Shown: piece after piece, positions 52,475 through 60,416 of the stretch
Layout: every line of letters begins with the position of its first letter
Numbering within the stretch: the stretch's first letter is position 1
NCBI GenBank assembly: GCA_965116715.1
Contig: OZ220724.1
Location: forward strand, 682,001 to 746,000
Source: Poriferisodalis sp965116715
GTDB lineage: Bacteria > Actinomycetota > Acidimicrobiia > Acidimicrobiales > Poriferisodalaceae
Reading direction: 5' to 3'
DNA length: 64,000 bases
The notes under the pieces: model-generated
What the model saw: the letters and a program-made list of their open reading frames with translations, nothing else
What the model was told of the DNA's origin: nothing
Database searches by the model: none
Program-made: the position numbers and the translations under genes

Positions 52475-53394
52475 GCGCCACACTGCCCGCCGAGCTGCGG
52501 TTGACGCACCTGCAGCAGCTCGAAGCCGAGGCGATGCACATCATGCGCGAGGTGGTCGCCCAGTGCGAGCGCCCCGTCATGCTCTACTCGATCGGCAAGG
52601 ACTCCTCGGTGCTGCTGCACCTGGCCCGCAAGGCGTTCTTCCCAGGCAAGATCCCGTTCCCGCTCCTGCACGTGGACACGACCTGGAAGTTCAGCGAGAT
52701 GATCTCGTTCCGCCAGCGCATGGCCGACGAGATCGGCTTCGATCTGATCGTCCACACCAACGCTGAGGGCGTGGCCCAGGGCATCAACCCGTTCGACCAC
52801 GGCTCGAAGAACTACACCGACATCATGAAGACCCAGGCGCTCCGCCAGGCGCTGGACGCCGGCGGGTTCGATGCGGCGTTCGGCGGTGCCCGGCGCGACG
52901 AGGAAAAGTCACGGGCCAAGGAGCGGGTGTTCAGCTTCCGTGACGCCCACCATCGCTGGGACCCGAAGAACCAGCGGCCCGAGCTGTGGAATCTCTACAA
53001 CGGGCGGGTCAACACGGGCGAGTCCATCCGGGTGTTCCCCATGAGCAACTGGACCGAGCTCGACGTGTGGCAGTACATCCACCTCGAGGAGATCCCCATC
53101 GTGCCGCTGTACTTCGCCGCGGAGCGGCCGGTGGTGGAGCGTGACGGCGTGCTGATCATGGTGGACGACGACCGGTTCGTGTTCGACGAGGGCGAGACGG
53201 TCGAGCAGCGCCTGGTGCGGTTCCGCACGCTGGGCTGCTACCCGCTGTCGGGCGCCATCGAATCGACGGCCACCACGCTGCCGGAGATCATCGGCGAGAT
53301 GCTGGTGGCCACCCGTTCCGAGCGCGAGGGCCGGGTGATCGACTTCGACCAGTCGGGCTCCATGGAACAGAAGAAGCGCGAGGGATACTTCTGA
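52471..53394 (+). CDS. cysD: Sulfate adenylyltransferase subunit 2 (CysD)
   Basis: 307 residues. The ATP-PP loop SIGKDSSVLLHLARKAF, then HVDTTWKFSEMISFR, FGGARRDEEKSRAKERVFSFRD and the C-terminal RFRTLGCYPLSGAI ... EREGRVIDFDQSGSMEQKKREGYF are all diagnostic. It makes APS from ATP and sulfate together with CysN. Start overlaps the fusion gene stop by 4 bases; its own stop shares a base with the cysN start. Confidence 0.97.
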   Translation: MSATLPAELRLTHLQQLEAEAMHIMREVVAQCERPVMLYSIGKDSSVLLHLARKAFFPGKIPFPLLHVDTTWKFSEMISFRQRMADEIGFDLIVHTNAEGVAQGINPFDHGSKNYTDIMKTQALRQALDAGGFDAAFGGARRDEEKSRAKERVFSFRDAHHRWDPKNQRPELWNLYNGRVNTGESIRVFPMSNWTELDVWQYIHLEEIPIVPLYFAAERPVVERDGVLIMVDDDRFVFDEGETVEQRLVRFRTLGCYPLSGAIESTATTLPEIIGEMLVATRSEREGRVIDFDQSGSMEQKKREGYF

Positions 53395-55262
53395 TGGATC
53401 TGCTGCGGTTGCTGACTTGCGGCAGCGTGGACGACGGGAAGTCGACGCTGATCGGCCGCCTCCTGCACGACTCCCAGTTGATCTACGAGGACGTGCTGGC
53501 CAGCCTCAAGGCTGACTCGGCGGCCCACGGCTCAGCAGGCGACCAAGTCGATCTGGCGCTGCTGATGGACGGCCTGCGGGCCGAGCGGGAACAGGGCATC
53601 ACCATCGACGTCGCCTACCGCTACTTCTCCACCGCTCGCCGCACGTTCATCATCGCCGACACCCCGGGACACCCCCAGTACACGCGCAACATGGCGACGG
53701 GTGCCTCGACCTGCGATCTCGCCGTCATCCTGATCGATGCCCGCCACGGAGTGCTGCCCCAGACCAAGCGGCACAGCCACATCGCGAGCCTGCTCGGCAT
53801 CCGCCAGGTCGTGGTGGCGGTCAACAAGATGGATCTCGTCGGCTGGTCGCAGGATCGGTTCGCCGAGATCTGCGAGGACTACCGCTCGTTCGCCAAGACG
53901 CTCGGGTTCGGCGAGCCGTACTTCCTGCCGATGTCGGCGCTGCTGGGCGACAACGTCGTTGACACCAGCGACAAGTTGAGCTGGTTCGACGGACCGCCGC
54001 TGCTGGAGCATCTCGAAACGGTGGACACCGACACCGGTGTGGACGTGGCGCACTTCCGCATGCCGGTGCAGCTGGTCGCCCGGCCGGATGCGAACTTCCG
54101 CGGCTACGCCGGGACGATCGCCTCGGGAACACTCCGGCCGGGTGAGGAGGTGGTGGCACTGCCATCGGGGCTCAGCTCGGTCGTGGAACGGATCGCCACG
54201 TTCGACGGCGACCTGGATGTCGCCGGGCCGGGACGTGCGGTGACCGTGACGCTCGCCGACGAGATCGACATCAGTCGTGGCGACCTGCTGGTGGCTCCCG
54301 GCAGCGAGCCGCAGCGGGCACACGATCTCGACGCCATGGTGGTGTGGATGGCCGACGCCGGGGCCGAGCCCGGCAGCTCCTACCTGCTCCAGACGGCCAA
54401 CGCGGTGTCGAACTGCACGATTCGCAGCATCCGGCACCGGATCGACATCGATACCGGCGCGCAGGAACCGGCACCTGGCCTCGGGCTCAATGACATCGGG
54501 CACTGCGTCGTCACGTCGGATCGGGAGCTCGCATTCGATCCGTACATCACCAATCGGGCGACCGGCTCGTTCGTGCTCGTCGACCGGCTCACCAACGCAA
54601 CCGTGGCTGCCGGCATGGTCCTGGGGGCGGCCTCGGCGTGGGACCGCACGCCCGATGCGGCGCTGGTGCGCCAGCGCTCCGAGATCAGCGATGCAGAACG
54701 GGCCATCCGCTTCGGCCAGCAGCCATGCACCATCCTGCTGACAGGCCTCACTGCGGCCGGCAAGTCCACGCTCGCGACAGCCCTCGAACGGGAGCTGTTC
54801 GACCGGGGCAAGGTGTCGATCCGCCTCGACGGCGAGAACGTGCGCATGGGCATCTCCCGTGACCTCGGCTTCAGCTCCCAGGAGCGCTCGGAGAATCTGC
54901 GCCGCGTGTCAGAGGTTGCACGGCTCGTGAACGGCCAGGGGCTGATTGCCATCGCCGCGCTGGTGGCACCTGACGGCGAGGTCCGGCAACGTGCCCGCGA
55001 CCTCGTGGGTGCGGATCGTTACGTGGAGGTGTTCGTCGACACGCCCATCGAGGTGTGTCGCGAGCGTGATCCCCATGGTCTGTACGCGATGGCCGACCGG
55101 GGCGAGATTCCGAGTTTCCCCGGCGTCTCGGCCGAATTCGACCGACCCACCGATGCCGACCTGCGCGTCGACACCTCCACTCAAGACGTCGACGAGTGCA
55201 TCGACGCCATCCTGCGCATGCTGACCGAGCGCGGTTTTCTGCGAGGACCGAGCACGCCGTGA
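53394..55262 (+). CDS. cysNC: Bifunctional CysN-CysC (sulfate adenylyltransferase subunit 1 / APS kinase domain)
   Basis: 622 residues. Residues 1-420 are the CysN GTPase: GSVDDGKSTLIGRLL (G1), ERGITID-type EREQGITIDVAY (G2), DTPGHPQYTRNMATGAS (G3), NKMDLV (G4), plus two beta-barrel domains. From about residue 440 comes an APS kinase domain: LLTGLTAAGKSTLATALE (Walker A), LDGENVRMGISRDLGFSSQERSENLRRVSE. Where APS kinases have FISP-Y/F-R the sequence here reads ALVAPDGEVRQRA, so the domain has drifted at a substrate-site segment. GTP-driven APS synthesis is secure; kinase activity of the fused part is not. A stand-alone CysC follows, overlapping by 4 bases. Confidence 0.95.
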   Translation: MDLLRLLTCGSVDDGKSTLIGRLLHDSQLIYEDVLASLKADSAAHGSAGDQVDLALLMDGLRAEREQGITIDVAYRYFSTARRTFIIADTPGHPQYTRNMATGASTCDLAVILIDARHGVLPQTKRHSHIASLLGIRQVVVAVNKMDLVGWSQDRFAEICEDYRSFAKTLGFGEPYFLPMSALLGDNVVDTSDKLSWFDGPPLLEHLETVDTDTGVDVAHFRMPVQLVARPDANFRGYAGTIASGTLRPGEEVVALPSGLSSVVERIATFDGDLDVAGPGRAVTVTLADEIDISRGDLLVAPGSEPQRAHDLDAMVVWMADAGAEPGSSYLLQTANAVSNCTIRSIRHRIDIDTGAQEPAPGLGLNDIGHCVVTSDRELAFDPYITNRATGSFVLVDRLTNATVAAGMVLGAASAWDRTPDAALVRQRSEISDAERAIRFGQQPCTILLTGLTAAGKSTLATALERELFDRGKVSIRLDGENVRMGISRDLGFSSQERSENLRRVSEVARLVNGQGLIAIAALVAPDGEVRQRARDLVGADRYVEVFVDTPIEVCRERDPHGLYAMADRGEIPSFPGVSAEFDRPTDADLRVDTSTQDVDECIDAILRMLTERGFLRGPSTP

Positions 55263-55876
55263 GCGAGGGCGCCCGCAACGAGCCGGTCTCGCGCAACATC
55301 GTCCGCGCTGAAGGACACGTCACCGGCGCCGACCGCGAGACGCACTACGGCCATCGCTCAGTGACGGTGTGGTTCACCGGGCTGTCGGGCAGCGGCAAGT
55401 CGACGCTTGCATTCGCCCTCGAAGCGGCGTTGCTCGAGCGCGGTGTAGCCGCCTACGTCCTCGACGGCGACAACATCCGCTTCGGTCTGAACCGCGACCT
55501 GGGCTTCTCGCCGGAAGACCGCACCGAGAACATCCGCCGCATCGGCGAGGTGTGCCGCCTGTTCACCGACGCCGGCATCGTCGTGCTGACGGCGTTCATC
55601 TCGCCCTACGTCGCCGACCGCGATCAGGTGCGTGCGATCCATCCCCCCGGCGCCTTCGTGGAGGTGTATGTCGATACGCCGCTCGATGTCTGCGAAGCCC
55701 GCGACCCCAAGGGCCTGTACGTGAAGGCCCGCGCCGGCGAGATTCCCGATTTCAGCGGCATCTCGGCCCCCTACGAACCGCCGCCCTCCCCCGAGATCAC
55801 CGTCGACACAACCCAACCCCTCGACGAATGCGTCGCCCAACTCCTCACCGCCCTGCCCCTGACGCCCGACCGCTGA
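55259..55876 (+). CDS. cysC: Adenylylsulfate kinase (CysC), stand-alone
   Basis: 205 residues from GTG 55259. FTGLSGSGKSTLAFALE (Walker A), LDGDNIRFGLNRDLGFSPEDRTENIRRIGEV, TAFISPYVADRDQVR with the intact Ser of the family and the C-terminal FVEVYVDTPLDVCEARDPKGLYVKARAGEI are all present. It phosphorylates APS to PAPS, the sulfate donor of sulfotransferases. It duplicates the activity of the domain fused to CysN, and its intact motifs suggest it is the working kinase. Last gene of the operon. Confidence 0.95.
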   Translation: MSEGARNEPVSRNIVRAEGHVTGADRETHYGHRSVTVWFTGLSGSGKSTLAFALEAALLERGVAAYVLDGDNIRFGLNRDLGFSPEDRTENIRRIGEVCRLFTDAGIVVLTAFISPYVADRDQVRAIHPPGAFVEVYVDTPLDVCEARDPKGLYVKARAGEIPDFSGISAPYEPPPSPEITVDTTQPLDECVAQLLTALPLTPDR

Positions 55877-55946
55877 GAGACAGCCTCCTCAGGCCGGGCC
55901 CGAACCCTCGCAGAGGCTTGCGCCGATGCTGGTGCCGCTGTGCTGG

Positions 55947-56086
55947 CTAATGCGAGCCGAACGGGTCGAACAGGGGCACGTCGAACAGCTCGAAGTCGCG
56001 GACATTTCTTGTGACGACGATCAGTCGATGCACCTTTGCGATGGCAGCGATCATTGCGTCCAGCAGCAGTGTGTCCGACCGGCGAT
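55947..56086 (-). pseudogene. VapC PIN-domain toxin, C-terminal remnant
   Basis: TLLLDAMIAAIAKVHRLIVVTRNVRDFELFDVPLFDPF is the end of a PIN-domain toxin with two catalytic Asp residues (LLLDA and NVRDF). The N-terminal half, with the first Asp and Glu, is missing: the antitoxin gene ends at 56090, where the toxin should begin. It is probably a deletion product without activity. Confidence 0.7.
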
Positions 56087-56089
56087 GCA

Positions 56090-56350
56090 TCAGCCGAGTT
56101 CCAGTGAGCGCCGACGTTGGAAGTCTCGCCGAGCCGGTGTCAGATGGTCGGTGCGGGCATGGGGTGCCAGCAGCCAGTCCTTGTGGTCCGTGCGAGCGTT
56201 GCGCTGCAGCCGTTCCCACTCCTCAATCGGCACCAGCACAGCAGTCGGCACGCCGCGCAGCGTCACCGTCTGCGGCCCGTCGCTCAGGCTGCGCTGGAGG
56301 AACTCGCTGAACCGAGACTTTGCCTCCTGCACCTGCCAGATACCCTCCAT
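56090..56350 (-). CDS. Phd/YefM family antitoxin (toxin partner broken)
   Basis: 86 residues from ATG 56350: MEGIWQVQEAKSRFSEFLQRSLSDGPQTVTLRGVPTAVLVPIEEWERL is a full Phd/YefM DNA-binding domain. The C-terminal tail would hold a VapC/Doc toxin, but only a toxin remnant follows. Such lone antitoxins can still repress or protect against related toxins, for instance the VapC at 60018. Confidence 0.85.
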   Translation of the reverse strand: MEGIWQVQEAKSRFSEFLQRSLSDGPQTVTLRGVPTAVLVPIEEWERLQRNARTDHKDWLLAPHARTDHLTPARRDFQRRRSLELG

Positions 56351-56367
56351 GACCTCCTCCCCGGTCC

Positions 56368-56595
56368 TCACTCCTTGCAGATCTTGGCGATCGTCTGGGG
56401 CGAAGCGTTCGCTACCGCGGCGATTTCCCGCAGCGATGCTCCGTTCGCTTGGGCAAGCCGGATCGCGGTCGCCCATTGTGAGGCCAGATCTTCCTTCTGA
56501 CTGGTCAGTCGGCGAACGACGTTGAGTGCTGCCCCCTCAGAACTCGTGGCCATGTCGAGGCCAGCAAGATCCCATATCGACTTGACGTTGCTCAT
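56368..56595 (-). CDS. Small HTH-like protein, unassigned pair
   Basis: 75 residues. The C-terminal half (AQWATAIRLAQANGASLREIAAVANASPQTIAKICKE) looks like a helix-turn-helix that could bind DNA, like the tail of resolvase-type or transposase-type HTH regions. Its ATG lies inside the stop of the next upstream gene (ATGA), so the two are translated together. No known family. Confidence 0.6.
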   Translation of the reverse strand: MSNVKSIWDLAGLDMATSSEGAALNVVRRLTSQKEDLASQWATAIRLAQANGASLREIAAVANASPQTIAKICKE

Positions 56596-56756
56596 CGTGC
56601 CTCCTCGATGCTCCGCAACAGCTTCGCGATCACATCCCGGATGATCACCGCCGCGACCAGCTCATCACTCCGACGTTCCACGATCTCGACAACGGCGCCA
56701 AGTGCTTCCAGCGTGTGCGCCAGTTCTGCCTCGTCGAGATCCACCGTGATTCGCAC
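56592..56756 (-). CDS. Small protein, first gene of an unassigned two-gene unit
   Basis: 54 residues from GTG 56756: a short beta start (MRITVDLDEAEL) and two long helices rich in Val, Ile, Arg and Glu. The beginning resembles the strand of ribbon-helix-helix proteins. TAGACT ends 6 bases upstream. Together with the HTH-like gene this has the form of a toxin-antitoxin operon, but neither protein is recognised. Confidence 0.6.
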   Translation of the reverse strand: MRITVDLDEAELAHTLEALGAVVEIVERRSDELVAAVIIRDVIAKLLRSIEEAR

Positions 56757-56762
56757 ACCGCT

Positions 56763-56768
56763 AGTCTA
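56763..56768 (-). promoter_or_regulatory. Leaderless -10 box of the unassigned pair
   Basis: TAGACT ends 6 bases before GTG 56756, the same box as at 47338. Confidence 0.5.
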
Positions 56769-56824
56769 ACAATTGGACAGAGCGTCTAGTCTGCGAACAG
56801 CAAACGGTGTGACACTGTAAGGAC

Positions 56825-57109
56825 ATGGGAGAAGCGGGAGACGCCGCAGACAGTCGTCGCCAGCGACTTGTCGAGATCGATGCCGAGCTGCGGGCATTAC
56901 CGGCTGATGCGTTCGCTCGTAAGTTCGAACTGCGATCAGAAGCAGATGCGGTGAGGAGCGAACTAGCGGATCTGATCGCCGAAGATCTCAATAGGGCCAG
57001 GGGCGGATGGGCCGAGCGAGCGGCCCGCAAGGGCTCCCACGCCGAACCGGACCCGGCCCAACAAGCAGCTCGCATCGTCTCGCCGATCGAAGGGGGCGGC
57101 ATCGTCTGA
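56825..57109 (+). CDS. Hypothetical small helical protein
   Basis: 94 residues. Residues 8-55 form a charged helical hairpin (RRQRLVEIDAELRALPADAFARKFELRSEADAVRSELADLI), of the sort that dimerises as a coiled coil, and the C-terminal 25 residues are loose and Gly-rich. No family recognised. Divergent from the unassigned pair, with 68 bases between. Confidence 0.6.
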   Translation: MGEAGDAADSRRQRLVEIDAELRALPADAFARKFELRSEADAVRSELADLIAEDLNRARGGWAERAARKGSHAEPDPAQQAARIVSPIEGGGIV

Positions 57110-57131
57110 CTCGAACCGCATCGCAGCGCAG

Positions 57132-57884
57132 CTAGTCCCAGGTGCCGAACTGGAAGGCTTCGCTGGGCAGGGCTCGCCACTGCCGCCAGACCTGGGGGTC
57201 TCCTTCGGCTACCTCGACGCCGACGTGAGGGCGGCCCCACAGTGCGAGCAGCACGTCGACTGACGGTCCTTCGATCTGCACTGATGCCGGCGACTCGGAC
57301 TCGGGCAGCGGCTCGATGGTCACACTGCCGACCTCGCCTTCGGCATCGACCAACCGAGCGGTGAGACCGCCGGGGTCCCGTTCGAGCACCCGGCGCATTG
57401 CCTGCAGGAAGAACTGGCACGTGTAGTCGGCGGCGTCGAGCGCCTGCGCCGGCGTCATGGAGTGCTCGTGGCCGAGGGCCGCCTCGACGTCGAGGCGGTG
57501 CATGCCGAGCTCTGATGCCGCGTGCCAGGCCCACAGCCTCGGATTGCCCTCGCCGCCGGTCATCGAGAAGTAGCAGCGACGATCCAGGTCCTCGGCGAGA
57601 TGATCGATGGCTGCGTGGGCCCACGCTGCGAGCTCTGCCGTCGGTGCTCCGGCCGGCTTGCGGCCCGCACGCTCATATCCCCGCGCCCGGGACTCGGGGT
57701 CCTCCGGCGTCGAGGTGATCATCTCCTCCCACGCGACCCCGACACGGCCGATGTGCGAGGCAGCGTTGTAGACCGTCCAGCCTGGGCAGTTCGGCACCGA
57801 CACTGCCTGCTCGGCGTTGCTGCGGCCGCAGATGTAGTCGATCGCCGCCCGCGCTGCAGCGACTCGTTCGGAATGATCAAGCAT
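57132..57884 (-). CDS. Maleylpyruvate isomerase family mycothiol-dependent enzyme (DinB-like)
   Basis: 250 residues. SVPNCPGWTVYNAASHIGRV is the conserved N-terminal DinB-type segment (W-x-V-x2-L/A-x-H) with the first metal His, and RLWAWHAASELGMHRLDVEAALG gives the other His residues. The C-terminal ~100 residues are the MDMPI_C-like domain (sterol-carrier-like). Such proteins in actinobacteria use mycothiol for isomerisation or conjugation. Convergent with the upstream hypothetical gene; divergent from the monooxygenase gene at 58016. Confidence 0.85.
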   Translation of the reverse strand: MLDHSERVAAARAAIDYICGRSNAEQAVSVPNCPGWTVYNAASHIGRVGVAWEEMITSTPEDPESRARGYERAGRKPAGAPTAELAAWAHAAIDHLAEDLDRRCYFSMTGGEGNPRLWAWHAASELGMHRLDVEAALGHEHSMTPAQALDAADYTCQFFLQAMRRVLERDPGGLTARLVDAEGEVGSVTIEPLPESESPASVQIEGPSVDVLLALWGRPHVGVEVAEGDPQVWRQWRALPSEAFQFGTWD

Positions 57885-58015
57885 CGTCCGTTCCTAGCCT
57901 CCGGACCCGTTCTGGACAAGCGAGCCCAGCTACGGTGACCGGCGTCGACCCGGCGAGCGGTGACGAGGCGCTCCGCTCGATCTCGCAGGGTTGAGCCGAG
58001 CCGCCGGAGCGCGAT

Positions 58016-59194
58016 ATGACCAACTCCCCGATGAGCTCAGCGGAACTGATCAGCGCCGCGAATGAGCTCGCTCCGCTGCTGCGCGAGACCGCTCGCGAGG
58101 CGGAGCTGGCCCGGCGTCCTCTGGACAGGGTGATCGACGCCGTCCGCGACAGCGGGCTGTTCGCGCTCATGGTTCCACAGGACTACGGCGGCCACGAAGC
58201 CGACCTCGACACGTTCTTCGAGGTGACGCTGACGCTGTCTCGCGCTGACGCCTCAATGGGCTGGCTGATCTCGTTCTACATCGAGCACAACTTCTGGATG
58301 TGCGGCTATCCGGAGAGCTTCCAGAAGGAAGTCTTCGCTGAGCGCCAGTTCATACTGGCCCCTGCCACCTTGAACGCCGGGGGCGGCAGGGCAACGGCCA
58401 CCGAAGGCGGCTACCGGCTTGACGGTCAGTGGCAATGGGGAACGGGCATCATCCATGCCGACTGGGTGCTGGTGGGAGCGATGGTCGACGAGGGCGACGG
58501 GCGGGTCCTGCCGTACTTCTTCGCCGTGCCGCCTGACGACGTCGAGCCCGTCGACACCTGGTACGTGATGGGCCTGTGCGGCACCGGTTCATGGGACATC
58601 CGTGTCGACGAAGTCTTCGTTCCCGCCGATCGGGTCGTCTCGATGGTCGGGCTGATGAACGCAGCCGGCGAGTCCACCCGGGTTCACCCAGGAGAGCTGT
58701 ATCGCACGCCGCTGATTCCCGTGCTCGGCTTCGCTGCCGGGCTTCCCATGCTCGGCGCGGCCCAGATGGCACTGGAGGAATACCGCTCGCAGACCAAGGC
58801 CAAGATCGCGGCGCAGCACACCGGCGTCGGCGGCCCCGAACGGGATCAGGGCAAGCCGGCGATCGCCGCGCGGGCGGCGCTGTCGATCGACGCAGCCGAG
58901 CTCGTCTTCCGCGACGTGCTCGCCGATGTGATGGCACAGCGCAACAGCGCATCCTTCGAGACCCGCAGCATCTGGCTCTCGCGCCTGACCCACGCCGTGT
59001 ACATGTGCCGTGATGCGGTGCGGGACATCTGCTCGGTCACCGGTGCCAGCGGCAGCCGGCTGGACAACCCGATCCAGCGAGCGCTGCGCGACATCACGAC
59101 CGGCGCCAATCACCTGATCTTCGATCGTGAGATCCGCTACGCCGACTACGGACGCCTGCTGCTCGACCAGCCCACCAGCAGGTTCCTGGTGTGA
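58016..59194 (+). CDS. Acyl-CoA dehydrogenase-fold flavin monooxygenase (HsaA-like)
   Basis: 392 residues. The N-terminal helical domain (LRETAREAELARRPLDRVIDAVRDSGLFALMVPQDYGG), the beta domain (LDGQWQWGTGIIHADWVLVGAM, then GTGSWDIRVDEVFVPADRVV) and the C-terminal four-helix bundle match class D flavin monooxygenases such as HsaA/HpaC-linked hydroxylases rather than true acyl-CoA dehydrogenases: no catalytic Glu context is seen. The typical reaction is ortho-hydroxylation of a phenol with reduced flavin from a partner reductase, not found here. GGAG stands 6 bases before the ATG. Confidence 0.85.
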   Translation: MTNSPMSSAELISAANELAPLLRETAREAELARRPLDRVIDAVRDSGLFALMVPQDYGGHEADLDTFFEVTLTLSRADASMGWLISFYIEHNFWMCGYPESFQKEVFAERQFILAPATLNAGGGRATATEGGYRLDGQWQWGTGIIHADWVLVGAMVDEGDGRVLPYFFAVPPDDVEPVDTWYVMGLCGTGSWDIRVDEVFVPADRVVSMVGLMNAAGESTRVHPGELYRTPLIPVLGFAAGLPMLGAAQMALEEYRSQTKAKIAAQHTGVGGPERDQGKPAIAARAALSIDAAELVFRDVLADVMAQRNSASFETRSIWLSRLTHAVYMCRDAVRDICSVTGASGSRLDNPIQRALRDITTGANHLIFDREIRYADYGRLLLDQPTSRFLV

Positions 59195-59270
59195 ACCGCA
59201 GGCCGACCGCCCGCGGCAACGAGCGCTTCTGCTAACCATCCGGACATCGTGAGCCCACAAGTGAGGTGCC

Positions 59271-59711
59271 ATGCCTGCAATGCAGCCGACTGCCGACCAA
59301 TTCCGTGCCTTCCGCGACGACCCGTACGGCGGGCCCATCGCACAGGTCAACCTGCTGAAGTTCCGGGTCAAGGCGGCCTATGGGCCAGATGAACCTGAGC
59401 ACGCCAATGACGAGTCCGGCGCTGCCGCCTACCAGCGCTATGTCGATGCCTTCCGGGCCGCTGCGGCCCAGGTGGGCGGAACCTGCCTGCTCTACGGACA
59501 TGGCGAGCGCTACTTCATCGGGCAGGGCGACTGGGATGCCGTGCTGATCATGCACTTTCCCAACCGGGCGGCGTTCATCGCGACCCTCAACCATGCCGAC
59601 TACCCCGAGATGCACCGCCACCGCGACGCCGGCCTGCTCTGCCAGGACCTGCTGACCACGCGACCGGCCGTGGCCGAGGGCAAGAATGTGACTTGGCAAA
59701 GTAGCGACTAG
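59271..59711 (+). CDS. DUF1330-like protein
   Basis: 146 residues: GGPIAQVNLLKFRVKAAYGPDEPEHANDESGAAAYQRYVDAF and AVLIMHFPNRAAFIATLNHADYPEMHRHRDAGL are the two halves of the small alpha/beta barrel; compare the protein at 32655. Function unknown. Its last codons and stop lie inside the operator repeat of the VapBC operon that follows. Confidence 0.82.
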   Translation: MPAMQPTADQFRAFRDDPYGGPIAQVNLLKFRVKAAYGPDEPEHANDESGAAAYQRYVDAFRAAAAQVGGTCLLYGHGERYFIGQGDWDAVLIMHFPNRAAFIATLNHADYPEMHRHRDAGLLCQDLLTTRPAVAEGKNVTWQSSD

Positions 59712-59721
59712 TAGCTACTTT
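59698..59721. promoter_or_regulatory. Inverted-repeat operator of vapBC
   Basis: AAAGTAGC and GCTACTTT, 8 bases apart, end directly before the antitoxin ATG at 59722. Antitoxins repress their own operons from such repeats. Confidence 0.6.
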
Positions 59722-60021
59722 ATGGCCATGAAGTCGGTAGGAATCAAAGTGTTGAACAGCCGGCTGAGCGAGTACGTCCGGCTCGCGGCGTCGGGCGAGA
59801 CAATCCTGGTGACCGACCGGGATCGGGTAGTGGCTGAGCTGGGCCCGATCAGGGAATCCCGCAGCCCGATTCTCGCCGATGCATACCTCGCTGATGCTGT
59901 GAGAAACGGCGTGCTGACTCCGCCCACGCTCAGCGGCTCCGAACCGCCGCCGACCCCGAAGCCAGTCGCGCCCCTGGAACAGCTTCTTTCCGATCTCGAC
60001 GAGGACCGACGCGACCGGTGA
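59722..60021 (+). CDS. vapB: Phd/YefM-type antitoxin (VapB)
   Basis: 99 residues: KSVGIKVLNSRLSEYVRLAASGETILVTDRDRVVAELGPI is the type II antitoxin Phd/YefM DNA-binding fold, and the Pro-rich linker plus acidic end (LEQLLSDLDEDRRDR) bind the toxin. The toxin GTG overlaps the stop by 4 bases. A perfect inverted repeat immediately precedes the start. Confidence 0.9.
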   Translation: MAMKSVGIKVLNSRLSEYVRLAASGETILVTDRDRVVAELGPIRESRSPILADAYLADAVRNGVLTPPTLSGSEPPPTPKPVAPLEQLLSDLDEDRRDR

Positions 60022-60416
60022 TCTACGTTGACACCTCGGTGGCGCTCGCACATCTCCTCGCCGAGGACCGTCAGCCGCCGGCGGACATCTGGCAGGAAAC
60101 CCTCGTTTCCAGCAGGTTGCTGGAGTACGAGCTCTGGACGCCCCTGCACCGGCGTGGTCTGGCTGAGTCCCATGGTGATGCGGCCCGTTCTGTCATCGGC
60201 CGGATCGCCATGCTCGAACTGGCCCCCGCCGTTCTCGAGCGCGCGTTGGAACCCTTCCCCGGTCGGACTCATGTGCGCACACTCGACGCCCTGCACCTTG
60301 CATCGTGCGCCTACTTGGTCGGTCTGGGACAACCGGTGACGCTCGCCAGCTACGACAGGCGGCTCGCTGACGTGGCTGAGGCGATGGAGATTTCTCTGTT
60401 CGACCTGTCGGGCTGA
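60018..60416 (+). CDS. vapC: VapC PIN-domain ribonuclease toxin
   Basis: 132 residues with all four acidic positions: D4 in YVDTSVAL, Glu in LLEYELW, Asp in LDALHLA and Asp in ASYDRRL. Length and order are normal, so it should be an active tRNA/rRNA-cutting toxin. GTG start overlaps vapB. The next gene starts on the last base of its stop. Confidence 0.93.
   Translation: MIYVDTSVALAHLLAEDRQPPADIWQETLVSSRLLEYELWTPLHRRGLAESHGDAARSVIGRIAMLELAPAVLERALEPFPGRTHVRTLDALHLASCAYLVGLGQPVTLASYDRRLADVAEAMEISLFDLSG

Noticed and set aside
58016..59194. Fatty acid beta-oxidation acyl-CoA dehydrogenase
   Set aside because: Sequence pattern fits the flavin monooxygenase branch of the fold better.
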